A DNA stretch of 12,766 bases. Origin: Clostridiales bacterium UBA4696 (GTDB taxonomy: Bacteria; Bacillota; Clostridia; Oscillospirales; Oscillospiraceae). The stretch is from positions 285-13,050 of the forward strand of contig DHKK01000016.1 in assembly GCA_002404795.1 (NCBI GenBank). Reading direction: 5' to 3'. The position numbers and the translations under genes are program-made. Position 1 is the stretch's first letter, and each line of letters opens with the position of its first letter. The notes under the pieces are model-generated. The model saw nothing but the letters and a program-made list of their open reading frames with translations. It ran no database searches and had not been told where the DNA came from. Shown here piece after piece: positions 6,245 to 12,766 of the stretch.

Positions 6245-7513
6245 TTATTCCGCCATCCGGCTCAGGATCGCGGCGATCTGGGCGCGGGTCAGGTCGGACT
6301 GTGGGCGGAAGCGGCCCTGCGGGTCGCCCTGGACAAGACCGCGCGCCGTGCACAGCGCCACGCCGTTCACCGCCCAGGCGGAGATGGCGTCCGCGTCCGC
6401 ATAGCCGTCGGCGCTGCCCGCCGCCGTGATGCCGGAGAGGGCGTAGAGGCGGGCGAGCATGGCGGCCATCTGCTCACGCGTGAGCGTCCGGCCGGGGCGG
6501 AAGGTCCCGTCGTCAAAGCCGGTGACGATCCCGCTGTCGCTGGCCCAGGCGATGTAGGGCGCAAGGTCCGAGGCGGGGTCCACATCGGAGAACTGCGCAG
6601 CGCCGTCCGTCGGGTAGAACATGTGGATCCCGGCGAAGCGGGCCAGATCCGCGGCGAACTCCGCCCGGGTCACATAGGCGTTCGGCTTCCATGCGCCGGT
6701 GTCCGTCAGGGTCATCCAGCCGTAGTCGAGGCAGCGCTTCATGGCTTCGTAGCCCCAGTGGCTCTGCAGCTGGCTCTCGTCAAAGGCCTGCGGGCCGACG
6801 GCATCGGCCGGGAGGTTGACGCCGTTGTTTTTGGCCGAGTAATAGACCGTCGCGGCCTCTGGCGTGATACCGCGGCGCAGCAGAAGCTCCTGTACGGTGA
6901 CGAATTCATAGCCCTCGGCCAGCAGATCGTCGATGGCGGCCAGCGCACCGTCGACGCTCGTGCGGTAGATATCGTGGACGAGGATGATCGCGCCGTCAAA
7001 GACGCCGGACTCGATGTTCTGCCGGACGGTCTCGCTGTCGCGGTATTTCCAGTCCTCCGGGTCGACCGACCAGTAGATGAGCGGGGCGCGGACGACAGAG
7101 CGGACGGTCTTGTTCGCGTTGCCGTAGGGAGCGCGGATGTAGGCGTTCTCGTCGCCGCCCGCGGCGGTGATGAGGGTCTGGACGGCGTCGATCTCCGCCT
7201 GCACGGTCTTCGCGGAGCAGGTGTTGAGATTTTTGTGGTTGTATGTATGGTTTGCCAGCTGATGGCCCTCGCGGACGATGCGCCGGAGCGTCTCCGGCCA
7301 GCCGGAGGCGTTGACGCCGTTGACAAAGAACGTCGCGTGCACGCCGCGTTCGGCGAGTCCGTCGAGCAGATCGGCGGTATATTTGCCCGGGCCGTCGTCA
7401 AACGTGATGGCCAGCAGCTTTGCGCCGCAGTCCTGCGGCTGCGCGGCGCCCGCCGGAAGGACCAGCGCGGCGAGAAGCAGCAGAACGAGCAGCAGGGATA
7501 AGAATTTACGCAT
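6245..7513 (-). CDS. Exported polysaccharide deacetylase with C-terminal SLH repeats
   Basis: 422-residue secreted NodB-family (carbohydrate esterase 4) enzyme that should remove N-acetyl groups from peptidoglycan or another surface glycan. A signal peptide covers 1-24 (MRKF, then a Leu-rich core, AGAA before the likely cut). Catalytic motifs are in order: TFDDGP (D39, D40), H89 and H93 metal ligands, RAPYG (127-131), VDPEDW (D151, W155) and VHD (H180, D181). Residues ~250-420 hold three SLH-like repeats (around 252-295, 308-360 and 370-420; examples TGFDDGTFRPG and QGDPQGRFRP), which typically anchor proteins to secondary cell-wall polymers. I chose the start at 7513 because AAAGGAG lies 7 nt upstream and the signal peptide begins there; an upstream in-frame ATG at 7540 adds nine unlikely residues. 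Its exact substrate cannot be read from sequence. Confidence 0.9.
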   Translation of the reverse strand: MRKFLSLLLVLLLLAALVLPAGAAQPQDCGAKLLAITFDDGPGKYTADLLDGLAERGVHATFFVNGVNASGWPETLRRIVREGHQLANHTYNHKNLNTCSAKTVQAEIDAVQTLITAAGGDENAYIRAPYGNANKTVRSVVRAPLIYWSVDPEDWKYRDSETVRQNIESGVFDGAIILVHDIYRTSVDGALAAIDDLLAEGYEFVTVQELLLRRGITPEAATVYYSAKNNGVNLPADAVGPQAFDESQLQSHWGYEAMKRCLDYGWMTLTDTGAWKPNAYVTRAEFAADLARFAGIHMFYPTDGAAQFSDVDPASDLAPYIAWASDSGIVTGFDDGTFRPGRTLTREQMAAMLARLYALSGITAAGSADGYADADAISAWAVNGVALCTARGLVQGDPQGRFRPQSDLTRAQIAAILSRMAE

Positions 7514-7535
7514 ATGGGGTCTCCTTTCTGCCGAC

Positions 7536-7563
7536 ATCATAGCAGAATCGGTGAAAAAAACAA
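7536..7563 (-). promoter_or_regulatory. Candidate promoter of the deacetylase gene
   Basis: Read on the - strand, TGCTATGAT (7544-7536) is an extended -10 with TATGAT at 7541-7536. TTGTTT at 7563-7558, 16 nt upstream, can serve as a weak -35 and lies in the T-tract of the clpB terminator. The start point would fall near 7529, giving a very short leader with the AAAGGAG ribosome site at 7527-7521. Confidence 0.5.
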
Positions 7564-7597
7564 GTATCCCGCGGATTTTTAAGAAATCCGCGGGATA
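7554..7597 (-). terminator. Intrinsic terminator of clpB
   Basis: On the - strand, a perfect 14-bp stem (7597-7584 with 7578-7565) has a 5-nt loop and is followed by CTTG and seven T residues (7560-7554). It begins 16 nt after the clpB stop codon. Confidence 0.92.
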
Positions 7598-7613
7598 TCT
7601 TAAGAAAATGCGG

Positions 7614-10214
7614 TTATTTCGCGGTGATGGTCAGTTCGCCATCCTGCACATCGCAGACCAGCGTCTGGCCGGGGAGCACGTCGCCGCGCAGGATGCGCTG
7701 GGCGAGCAGCGTCTCGACCGTGTGCTGCAGATACCGGCGCAGGGGTCTGGCGCCGAACTGCGGGTCGTAGGCCGCGTCGATGACGAAGCTCTTGGCGGCG
7801 GGCGTCAGCTCGCACGTGAGCTGCTTGTCGGCCAGGCGCTTATTGAGCGCGGCGATCTGCAGGTCGATGATGCCGGTGATGTTCTCCTTCGAGAGCGGCT
7901 TATAGAACACGATCTCGTCGAGCCGGTTGAGGAACTCGGGGCGGAAATTGCGGCGCAGGAGCGACTGCACCTCGTTCTTCGCGTCCTCCGAGATCTCGCC
8001 CTCCGGCGTGATACCATCCAGGATCGCCTGCGAGCCGAGGTTCGAGGTCAGGATGATGATGGTGTTCTTGAAGTCCACGGTCCGGCCCTGCGAGTCGGTG
8101 ATGCGGCCGTCGTCGAGGACCTGCAGGAGGATGTTGAACACATCCGGATGCGCCTTTTCGATCTCGTCAAAGAGGATGACAGAGTACGGGCGACGGCGGA
8201 CGGCCTCCGTCAGCTGGCCGCCCTCTTCATAGCCCACATATCCGGGAGGCGCGCCGATCAGACGCGAGACGGAGAATTTCTCCATGTACTCGGTCATATC
8301 AATGCGAATAAGGTTCTTTTCGTCGTCAAACAGGGCTTCGGCCAGCGTCTTGGCCAGCTCCGTCTTGCCAACGCCGGTGGGGCCGAGGAAGAGGAACGAG
8401 CCGAGCGGGCGGTTCGGGTCCTGGATGCCGGCGCGGCTGCGCTGGATGGCCTCGGAGACGACGCGCACGGCCTCATCCTGGCCGATGACGCGCTTGTGGA
8501 GCGTATCTTCAAGATGCAGCAGCTTCTCGCGCTCGCCTTCCATGAGGCGGGCAGTGGGGATGCCGGTCCAGCGCTCGATGATCTTGGCGATCTCTTCCTC
8601 TGTGACCTTGTTGCGGAGCAAGCTCGTCCCCTTGCCGCTCTGCGCGAGCTTTTCCTCCTGCTCGAGCTGCTTTTTCGCCTCGGGCAGGTCGCCGTATTTG
8701 AGCTTCGCTGCCTTTTCGAGATCATAACTTTGCTCGGCGGCTTCAATGTCACGATTGATCTGTTCGATCTTCTCGCGCAGCTGCTGCACGCGGCCGATGG
8801 CGTTCTTTTCGTTTTCCCATTTGGCCTTCATGGCGTTGAAGGTCTCGCGCTGCTCGGCCAGCTCCTTCTGCAGCTCGGCAAGTCTTGCCCTGGAGAGCTC
8901 GTCATCCTCGTTCTTGAGCGCAGCCTCCTCGATCTGCATCTGGATGATCTTGCGGTTGATGACGTCGAGCTCGGTCGGCATAGAGTCCATTTCGGTCCGG
9001 ATCATGGCGCAGGCCTCGTCGATGAGGTCGATAGCCTTGTCGGGCAGGAACCGGTCGGTGATGTAGCGGTTACTGAGCGTGGCGGCGGCGATGATGGCGT
9101 TGTCGGTGATCTTGACGCCGTGGAAGACCTCATAGCGGGATTCCAGACCACGCAGGATGGCGATGGTATCCTCCACCGTCGGCTCCTGCACCAGAACGGT
9201 CTGGAACCGGCGCTCGAGCGCGGGATCCTTTTCGATATACTGGCGGTATTCGTCGAGCGTGGTCGCGCCGATGCAGTGCAGCTCGCCGCGCGCGAGCATC
9301 GGCTTCAGGAGGTTGCCCGCGTCCATCGAGCCCTCGGTCTTGCCTGCGCCCACGATGGTGTGCAGCTCATCGATGAACAGGATGATGCGGCCTTCGGACT
9401 TCTTGACCTCGGCCAGCACGGCCTTCAGCCGTTCCTCAAATTCGCCGCGGTACTTTGCGCCCGCGATCAGCGCGCCCATGTCGAGCGAGAAGATCGTCTT
9501 GTCCTGCAGCGACTTCGGGACCTCGTTCGCCACGATCCGCTGCGCCAGACCCTCGACGATGGCCGTCTTGCCAACGCCCGGCTCGCCGATGAGCACGGGG
9601 TTGTTCTTCGTTTTACGGGAGAGGATGCGGATGACGTTGCGAATCTCGTCGTCACGGCCGATGACGGGGTCCATCTTCTGCTCTCTTGCGCGCTTGACGA
9701 GATCTGTGCCGTATTTGGCAAGCGCCTCATATGTATCCTCCGGCGTGTCGGAGGTGACGCGCTGGTTGCCGCGGACCGACTGCAGCGCCTGCAGGCAGCG
9801 TTCCTTCGTGATCTGGTAGGTGCGGAAGAGGGACTTGAGCGTGTCGTCCGCGTTTTCGATCAGCGAGAGGAACAGGTGCTCGACGGAGACGTATTCGTCC
9901 TTCATCTGCTTGGCGATGTCCTCGGCCTTGTTGAGAGCGGTGTCCACCGTCCGGGCGACGTAATACTTGTCGGCCTCGCGACCGGAGCCGGTCACGCGCG
10001 GGAGCTTGTTCAGCTCCGCGTCGACGGCGGCTTCGAGACTTTCGGGCGTGAGGCCCATCTTCTTCAGCAGCTGCGGCACGAGGCCGTTTTCCTGCCGCAG
10101 CAGGGCGGCAAGCAGGTGGATCTGCTCGATCTGCTGGTTCTGGTTTTCAATGGTCAGCTTCTGGGCGGCCTGGATGGCCTCCAGAGATTTCTGGGTATAG
10201 TTCTGTGCGTTCAT
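7614..10214 (-). CDS. clpB: ATP-dependent disaggregase ClpB (Hsp100)
   Basis: 866-residue hexameric AAA+ unfoldase that rescues aggregated proteins together with DnaK/DnaJ. The N-terminal Clp repeat domain covers about 1-150. AAA-1 has Walker A GEPGVGKT (210-217), Walker B ILFIDE (278-283) and pore-loop YRG (255-257). The long coiled-coil M-domain, about 405-525, separates ClpB from ClpC/ClpA types. AAA-2 has Walker A GPTGVGKT (611-618), pore-loop GYVGYEEGG (658-666) and Walker B VILFDE (679-684). Length is normal for the family and no IGL/F loop typical of ClpP partners was seen. AGAGGTG lies 5 nt before the ATG. The gene stands alone between its own promoter with a perfect CIRCE and its own terminator, so HrcA heat-shock control is expected. 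Confidence 0.96.
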   Translation of the reverse strand: MNAQNYTQKSLEAIQAAQKLTIENQNQQIEQIHLLAALLRQENGLVPQLLKKMGLTPESLEAAVDAELNKLPRVTGSGREADKYYVARTVDTALNKAEDIAKQMKDEYVSVEHLFLSLIENADDTLKSLFRTYQITKERCLQALQSVRGNQRVTSDTPEDTYEALAKYGTDLVKRAREQKMDPVIGRDDEIRNVIRILSRKTKNNPVLIGEPGVGKTAIVEGLAQRIVANEVPKSLQDKTIFSLDMGALIAGAKYRGEFEERLKAVLAEVKKSEGRIILFIDELHTIVGAGKTEGSMDAGNLLKPMLARGELHCIGATTLDEYRQYIEKDPALERRFQTVLVQEPTVEDTIAILRGLESRYEVFHGVKITDNAIIAAATLSNRYITDRFLPDKAIDLIDEACAMIRTEMDSMPTELDVINRKIIQMQIEEAALKNEDDELSRARLAELQKELAEQRETFNAMKAKWENEKNAIGRVQQLREKIEQINRDIEAAEQSYDLEKAAKLKYGDLPEAKKQLEQEEKLAQSGKGTSLLRNKVTEEEIAKIIERWTGIPTARLMEGEREKLLHLEDTLHKRVIGQDEAVRVVSEAIQRSRAGIQDPNRPLGSFLFLGPTGVGKTELAKTLAEALFDDEKNLIRIDMTEYMEKFSVSRLIGAPPGYVGYEEGGQLTEAVRRRPYSVILFDEIEKAHPDVFNILLQVLDDGRITDSQGRTVDFKNTIIILTSNLGSQAILDGITPEGEISEDAKNEVQSLLRRNFRPEFLNRLDEIVFYKPLSKENITGIIDLQIAALNKRLADKQLTCELTPAAKSFVIDAAYDPQFGARPLRRYLQHTVETLLAQRILRGDVLPGQTLVCDVQDGELTITAK

Positions 10215-10236
10215 GGTAACACCTCTGTTTCAGGGG

Positions 10237-10263
10237 TTAGCACTCTATGATCATGAGTGCTAA
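10237..10263 (-). promoter_or_regulatory. Perfect CIRCE element (HrcA operator) of clpB
   Basis: TTAGCACTC (10237-10245), nine spacer bases, then GAGTGCTAA (10255-10263): an exact match to the CIRCE consensus with its 9-bp spacer. It lies 22 nt upstream of the clpB start codon and just downstream of the predicted start point, so HrcA binding should block transcription. Confidence 0.97.
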
Positions 10264-10272
10264 TTTAGTTCC

Positions 10273-10301
10273 ATCATAATCCCCTCCCCGGAATTTGTCA
10301 A
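10273..10301 (-). promoter_or_regulatory. Vegetative promoter of clpB
   Basis: On the - strand, TTGACA (10301-10296) and TATGAT (10278-10273) are separated by exactly 17 nt. The -35 is perfect and the -10 differs from consensus at one base. The predicted start near 10266 is 2-4 nt before the CIRCE element. Confidence 0.9.
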
Positions 10302-10440
10302 GAGGGCGAGTAGACGGAAAATGTGATTTTTTTGTAAACATTTAATAAAAAGAAAAAATGAGATTTCATACTTATTTAAAAAATAGAGCCTAAGTTTTTT
10401 AATAACCCCTTGGTATCATAATCTTGCAAGAAGCGATATG
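10302..10440. other. AT-rich gene-free segment upstream of clpB
   Basis: This stretch is strikingly AT-rich in an otherwise GC-rich window and encodes no credible protein. It contains an AT-only imperfect inverted repeat (10372-10383 with 10395-10405, one base missing in the right arm). TGGTATCAT at 10411-10419 resembles an extended -10 on the + strand but lacks a good -35. It may be an upstream promoter (UP-like) region for clpB, or house a small RNA promoter. Confidence 0.4.
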
Positions 10441-10476
10441 CACTTTTTCATTTTCCCCTCATACTGATAAAGAATT

Positions 10477-10516
10477 CCCCGCAGACAAGCCGGTCACTTG
10501 TTTGCGGGGTTTCTTT
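10477..10516. terminator. Terminator-like hairpin without an obvious gene
   Basis: A 13-bp stem with one G-T pair (10477-10489 with 10497-10509) and a 7-nt loop is followed on the + strand by TTTCTTT (10510-10516). Read on the - strand the tail is AATTCTTT, also weak. It could end folC transcripts (stop at 10673, about 160 nt away), or end an unknown + strand small RNA beginning near 10425. Confidence 0.6.
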
Positions 10517-10532
10517 CGGTTAAAGTAAAAAG

Positions 10533-10628
10533 GAAAAGTGAAGCGTGAATAGGCGCGGTGCTGGCTGCGCCAGCAATCTCAATTGTGCCGCTCCGCGGCA
10601 CACCACACTTCTTCACGCTTCACTTTTC
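10533..10628. repeat. 96-bp nested palindromic intergenic element
   Basis: The ends are a perfect 17-bp inverted repeat: 10533-10549 (GAAAAGTGAAGCGTGAA) with 10612-10628. Inside are two perfect hairpins, TGCTGGC-tgc-GCCAGCA (10559-10575) and TGTGCCGC-tcc-GCGGCACA (10584-10602). The cross-like arrangement resembles small dispersed intergenic repeats (MITE/REP-like) of gut Clostridia; I recall similar 'gaagcgtgaa ... gccgc.gcggca' units but cannot count copies here. No coding capacity. Confidence 0.7.
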
Positions 10629-10637
10629 ACGATTACC

Positions 10638-10668
10638 TGCCGCCCTGACGCGAAGCGTCAGGGCGGCA
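10638..10668 (-). terminator. Hairpin directly after the folC stop
   Basis: A perfect 14-bp GC-rich stem (10638-10651 with 10655-10668) has a 3-nt loop and starts 4 nt past the folC stop codon. No U-tract follows on the - strand (the next bases are GGTAATCG). It is therefore a poor intrinsic terminator and more likely a 3'-end-stabilising hairpin, or the first part of a two-step termination with the hairpin at 10477-10509. Confidence 0.5.
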
Positions 10669-10672
10669 ATGC

Positions 10673-11941
10673 TTATAGCTGCGCAAGCCCTGCTTCGATC
10701 TCGCCGATCATGTAGAGGGAGCCGTAGCAGAGCACGACACCGTCTTTGCCTGCGTGCTCGACGGCCAGGCGGACGCCGTCTGCGACCTGGTCGCAGGCCG
10801 TGACGGGCTTGCCAAACTGGGACAGATAGGCCGCCAGATCGTGCGCGTTCAGCGCCCGCGGGTTGCCCGGCGTGATGGTGATGAACTCCTTCGCGTAGGG
10901 CTCGACATTGCGGTACATGCAGTTGTAATCCTTATCGGCCAGCACGCCGGTGAGGATCGTGAGCGGGCGGCCGGGCAGATAATCCTGGATGTTCCTGACG
11001 AGCGCCTGGATGCACTGCGGGTTGTGCCCGCCGTCGATGATGAAAAGCGGATTGCTCCGCCGCACGTCGAACCGGCCGGGCCAGCGGACACTGGCCAGAC
11101 CCTCGCGGATGTCGTCGTCGGTCAGCTTCCAGCCGCGCTGCTGCATGACGGTGGCGGTCGTCAGGGCGACGGCCGCGTTGTGCAGCTGATGGTCGCCGAG
11201 CAGGGGGAGCTTCAGGCGCTTGAAGCGCTCCCAGTCGAAGACCTGACCGGACAGGCCGTGGGAAAGAAGATGGATGTCGGCGAAGTCCGCCTTGTGGAGC
11301 TTCGCACCGACCGCCTTGCAGCGATCTTCGATGACGGCTTCGACGGAGGGCTGCTCACGGTAGATGACGGCGTCGCAGCCAGGCTTGATGATGCCGGACT
11401 TCGTCGCGGCGATCTTCTCCAGCGTGTCGCCCAGCACCTCGGTATGGTCGAGGCCGATGTTGCAGATGACGGCGGCCTCCGGCGGCAGGATGACGTTCGT
11501 CGCGTCAAATTCGCCGCCCATGCCGACCTCGCACACGACCAGATCGCAGCCCTGGCGGGCGAAATATTCAAAGCCCAGCGCCGTGACCATCTCAAACTCC
11601 GTCGGCTGCTCGAAGATCGAGTCGGCCAGGGGCTTGATGTACTCCGTGATGCGGCAGATCTCCTCGTCGGAGATCTGCACGCCGTCGATCTGGATGCGCT
11701 CGTTGAACCGGATGAGGTAGGGGCTGGTGTACAGGCCGGTCTTGTATCCGGCCTTTGTGAACATGCTGGCCAGCATCGCGCAGGTCGAGCCCTTGCCGTT
11801 CGTGCCGGTCACGTGGATGAATTTCAGCTTCCGCTCGGGGTGGCCCATTTTGTCCAGAAGCGCGCTGATGCGCTCGAGACCGGGGACGCTGCCCTTCCAG
11901 CAGACGGAATGGATATAATACAGCGCTTCGTCAAGCGTCAT
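10673..11941 (-). CDS. folC: Folylpolyglutamate synthase / dihydrofolate synthase
   Basis: 422-residue Mur-ligase-family enzyme. It ligates glutamate to folates using ATP, trapping them in the cytosol, and may also make dihydrofolate from dihydropteroate. Visible motifs: P-loop HVTGTNGKGST (43-53), TSPYL (72-76, usually SPHL), EVGMGGEFDATNV (138-150, usually GGRLDATN), GLDHTEVLG (163-171), KSGIIK (181-186) whose first Lys is the carbamylated residue position in the family, and DGGHNP (303-308, usually DGAHNP). Length is typical. GAAGGG lies 7 nt before the ATG. The gene starts 14 nt behind folT, so both share the THF-riboswitch transcript. Whether it is bifunctional cannot be read from the sequence. 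Confidence 0.94.
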   Translation of the reverse strand: MTLDEALYYIHSVCWKGSVPGLERISALLDKMGHPERKLKFIHVTGTNGKGSTCAMLASMFTKAGYKTGLYTSPYLIRFNERIQIDGVQISDEEICRITEYIKPLADSIFEQPTEFEMVTALGFEYFARQGCDLVVCEVGMGGEFDATNVILPPEAAVICNIGLDHTEVLGDTLEKIAATKSGIIKPGCDAVIYREQPSVEAVIEDRCKAVGAKLHKADFADIHLLSHGLSGQVFDWERFKRLKLPLLGDHQLHNAAVALTTATVMQQRGWKLTDDDIREGLASVRWPGRFDVRRSNPLFIIDGGHNPQCIQALVRNIQDYLPGRPLTILTGVLADKDYNCMYRNVEPYAKEFITITPGNPRALNAHDLAAYLSQFGKPVTACDQVADGVRLAVEHAGKDGVVLCYGSLYMIGEIEAGLAQL

Positions 11942-11955
11942 GATGGATCCCTTCT

Positions 11956-12561
11956 TTATGTTTCGGATTTCTTTTCGTATTTGACCGGCGGCCAGAGCCT
12001 GGCGGCGGTGAATACCTTGGATTTATACAGCAGCCATACCACCGCGACGTCGATCACAAACGTGACGCCGAACTGGATCGACCGGGACGCGAGCTTCGTG
12101 AGGAAGAACGCCGTCTTCGCGTCGCCGCCGTAGACAAAGGCCAGCGAGAAGCTCTGCCACAGGATTGAGCCCAGCGTGATGGCGGGCAGAAAGGCCAGCG
12201 CGATCGTCCAGACGGATGTCTTTTTGACGAGCAGCGGCTGGAACAGGCCGGCAGTCAGACCATAGAGGATGGGCGGCACGCAGAACATCGGGTTATACCC
12301 GTAGCCGGAGAACAGACACCCGACAAAATCGGCCACGAACCCGACCAGCGCGCCGGGCAGCGGGCCAAAGAGCATACCGGCCAGGAAGATCGGCACGGCT
12401 TCGAGCGAAAAACGGGTCGTCTCGTTGGGCATCGGGATGATGAACCGGGCCAGAACGACGGATACGGCGGCCAGCAGCGCGCAGGACACCAGCGTCCGGA
12501 CGTTCTGCAGACCATGGCGCGGCGCGGTCTGCGCAGCGGCGGTAGACATGTTTTTGGACAT
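11956..12561 (-). CDS. folT: Folate-specific S component of an ECF transporter
   Basis: 201-residue integral membrane protein with about six hydrophobic helices (roughly 22-42, 54-66, 68-86, 92-112, 118-140 and 160-180). It should bind folate and work with a shared EcfA-EcfA'-EcfT energising module, which is not in this window. The region RFSLEAVPIFLAG...FGPLPGALVG..ADFVG (50-81) matches the S-component signature of the folate family. The start is set by AGGAGG (12574-12569), 7 nt upstream of the ATG. The THF riboswitch directly upstream and folC directly downstream strongly support folate as the substrate. A basic C-terminus (KYEKK) suggests a cytosolic tail. Confidence 0.9.
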   Translation of the reverse strand: MSKNMSTAAAQTAPRHGLQNVRTLVSCALLAAVSVVLARFIIPMPNETTRFSLEAVPIFLAGMLFGPLPGALVGFVADFVGCLFSGYGYNPMFCVPPILYGLTAGLFQPLLVKKTSVWTIALAFLPAITLGSILWQSFSLAFVYGGDAKTAFFLTKLASRSIQFGVTFVIDVAVVWLLYKSKVFTAARLWPPVKYEKKSET

Positions 12562-12594
12562 AAAAAAGCCTCCTATTGTTTCAATGGGAGGAGG
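12562..12594 (-). terminator. Riboswitch expression platform: terminator that includes the folT ribosome site
   Basis: On the - strand, CCTCCT (12594-12589) pairs with AGGAGG (12574-12569) and ATTG (12585-12582) with CAAT (12578-12575), around an AAA loop and a CCC bulge. C and TTTTTT (12567-12562) follow, running straight into the folT ATG. The AGGAGG arm is the folT Shine-Dalgarno, so the same hairpin can stop transcription and hide the ribosome site. The stem is short with a bulge, so in vivo strength is uncertain. Confidence 0.75.
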
Positions 12595-12646
12595 TTCGTA
12601 CAGAATGGACTTTCAAACAAGAAAGAAACTGCAGTACAATTTCAGT

Positions 12647-12746
12647 TTGCTATAGCGGATGCGAAATGACACCGCGGAGAAACTCCTTCGCCCGGCGGCA
12701 ACCTCCCATCCAACCGGTACTTGACGCGTCATTTCTACTCATGCAA
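12647..12746 (-). promoter_or_regulatory. Tetrahydrofolate (THF) riboswitch aptamer
   Basis: On the - strand this region carries, in order, the conserved THF-I riboswitch blocks: GAGTAGA, TGACGCGTCAAG, GGATGGGAGG, GCGAAG, CGCGGTGTCATT and GCATCCGC. TGAC near the 5' side pairs with GTCA near the 3' side, as expected for the central helix. A closing helix can form between TTGCAT (12746-12741) and ATAGCAA (12653-12647) with one bulged A. It lies upstream of folT, a classic location for this class. High intracellular THF should switch folT-folC off. The promoter lies beyond the right edge. Confidence 0.88.
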
Positions 12747-12766
12747 CGTTCGGGTACGCATGCTCT

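Noticed and set aside
7278..10250. Very long open frame (990 codons) on the + strand across clpB
   Set aside because: It is antisense to an unmistakable full-length clpB, has no recognisable domain and no ribosome site. Long antisense frames are expected opposite GC-rich genes with biased third positions.
10438..10467. Nine-codon frame MHFFIFPSY followed by a terminator hairpin, resembling a Phe attenuator leader
   Set aside because: No Phe-related or any + strand gene lies downstream, and no good ribosome site precedes it. Three Phe codons in an AT-rich stretch are easily chance.
10558..10803. Small + strand frame across the nested repeat and the folC 3' end
   Set aside because: It consists of repeat sequence and antisense folC, with no ribosome site and Arg-rich shadow composition.
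1..12766. CRISPR arrays, tRNA/rRNA genes, transposases, phage or defence genes
   Set aside because: No regularly spaced repeats, RNA gene signatures or matching proteins were seen in any frame. The gene content is housekeeping.

Overview
The window looks like chromosomal DNA from a GC-rich anaerobic Firmicute, most likely a gut-type member of the Clostridia (Oscillospiraceae-like). The support is a flavodiiron oxygen/NO-scavenging protein, a DnaK lacking the Gram-negative N-terminal insertion, a perfect HrcA/CIRCE operator, an ECF-type folate S component behind a tetrahydrofolate riboswitch, an S-layer-homology (SLH) exported enzyme, and GC-rich palindromic intergenic repeats of a kind I associate with this group. 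The taxon is an inference. Most of the content is stress, cell-surface and folate housekeeping. I see no phage, IS, CRISPR, tRNA or rRNA.

Left part, + strand. Bases 1-114 hold inverted repeats. An extended -10 promoter with an overlapping Fur-family operator (180-198) then drives a four-domain flavodiiron protein (223-2070). A PepD-type M20 dipeptidase (2106-3557) follows 35 nt later and ends at a strong terminator. A separate promoter region precedes a membrane-anchored J-domain protein (3730-4365) and a DnaK (4401-6200). This pair has no grpE, hrcA or CIRCE beside it, so it may be a second Hsp70 system rather than the canonical one. A bidirectional terminator (6202-6239) separates it from the convergent gene that follows.

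Middle and right part, - strand. An exported polysaccharide deacetylase with three SLH repeats (6245-7513) has its own promoter, which abuts the clpB terminator. clpB (7614-10214) has a textbook TTGACA-N17-TATGAT promoter and a perfect CIRCE just downstream of the expected start point, so it should be under HrcA control. A gene-free stretch (10264-10672) holds an AT-rich segment, an orphan terminator-like hairpin, a 96-bp nested palindromic repeat and a hairpin directly behind folC.

At the right edge, folT and folC form a folate uptake and retention operon. FolT imports folate and FolC polyglutamylates it so that it stays in the cell. The operon is preceded by a THF riboswitch whose terminator hairpin contains the folT ribosome binding site. 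An 8-nt aptamer segment can compete for the 5' arm of that hairpin, which gives a readable switching model. The riboswitch aptamer is complete, but its promoter lies beyond the window.
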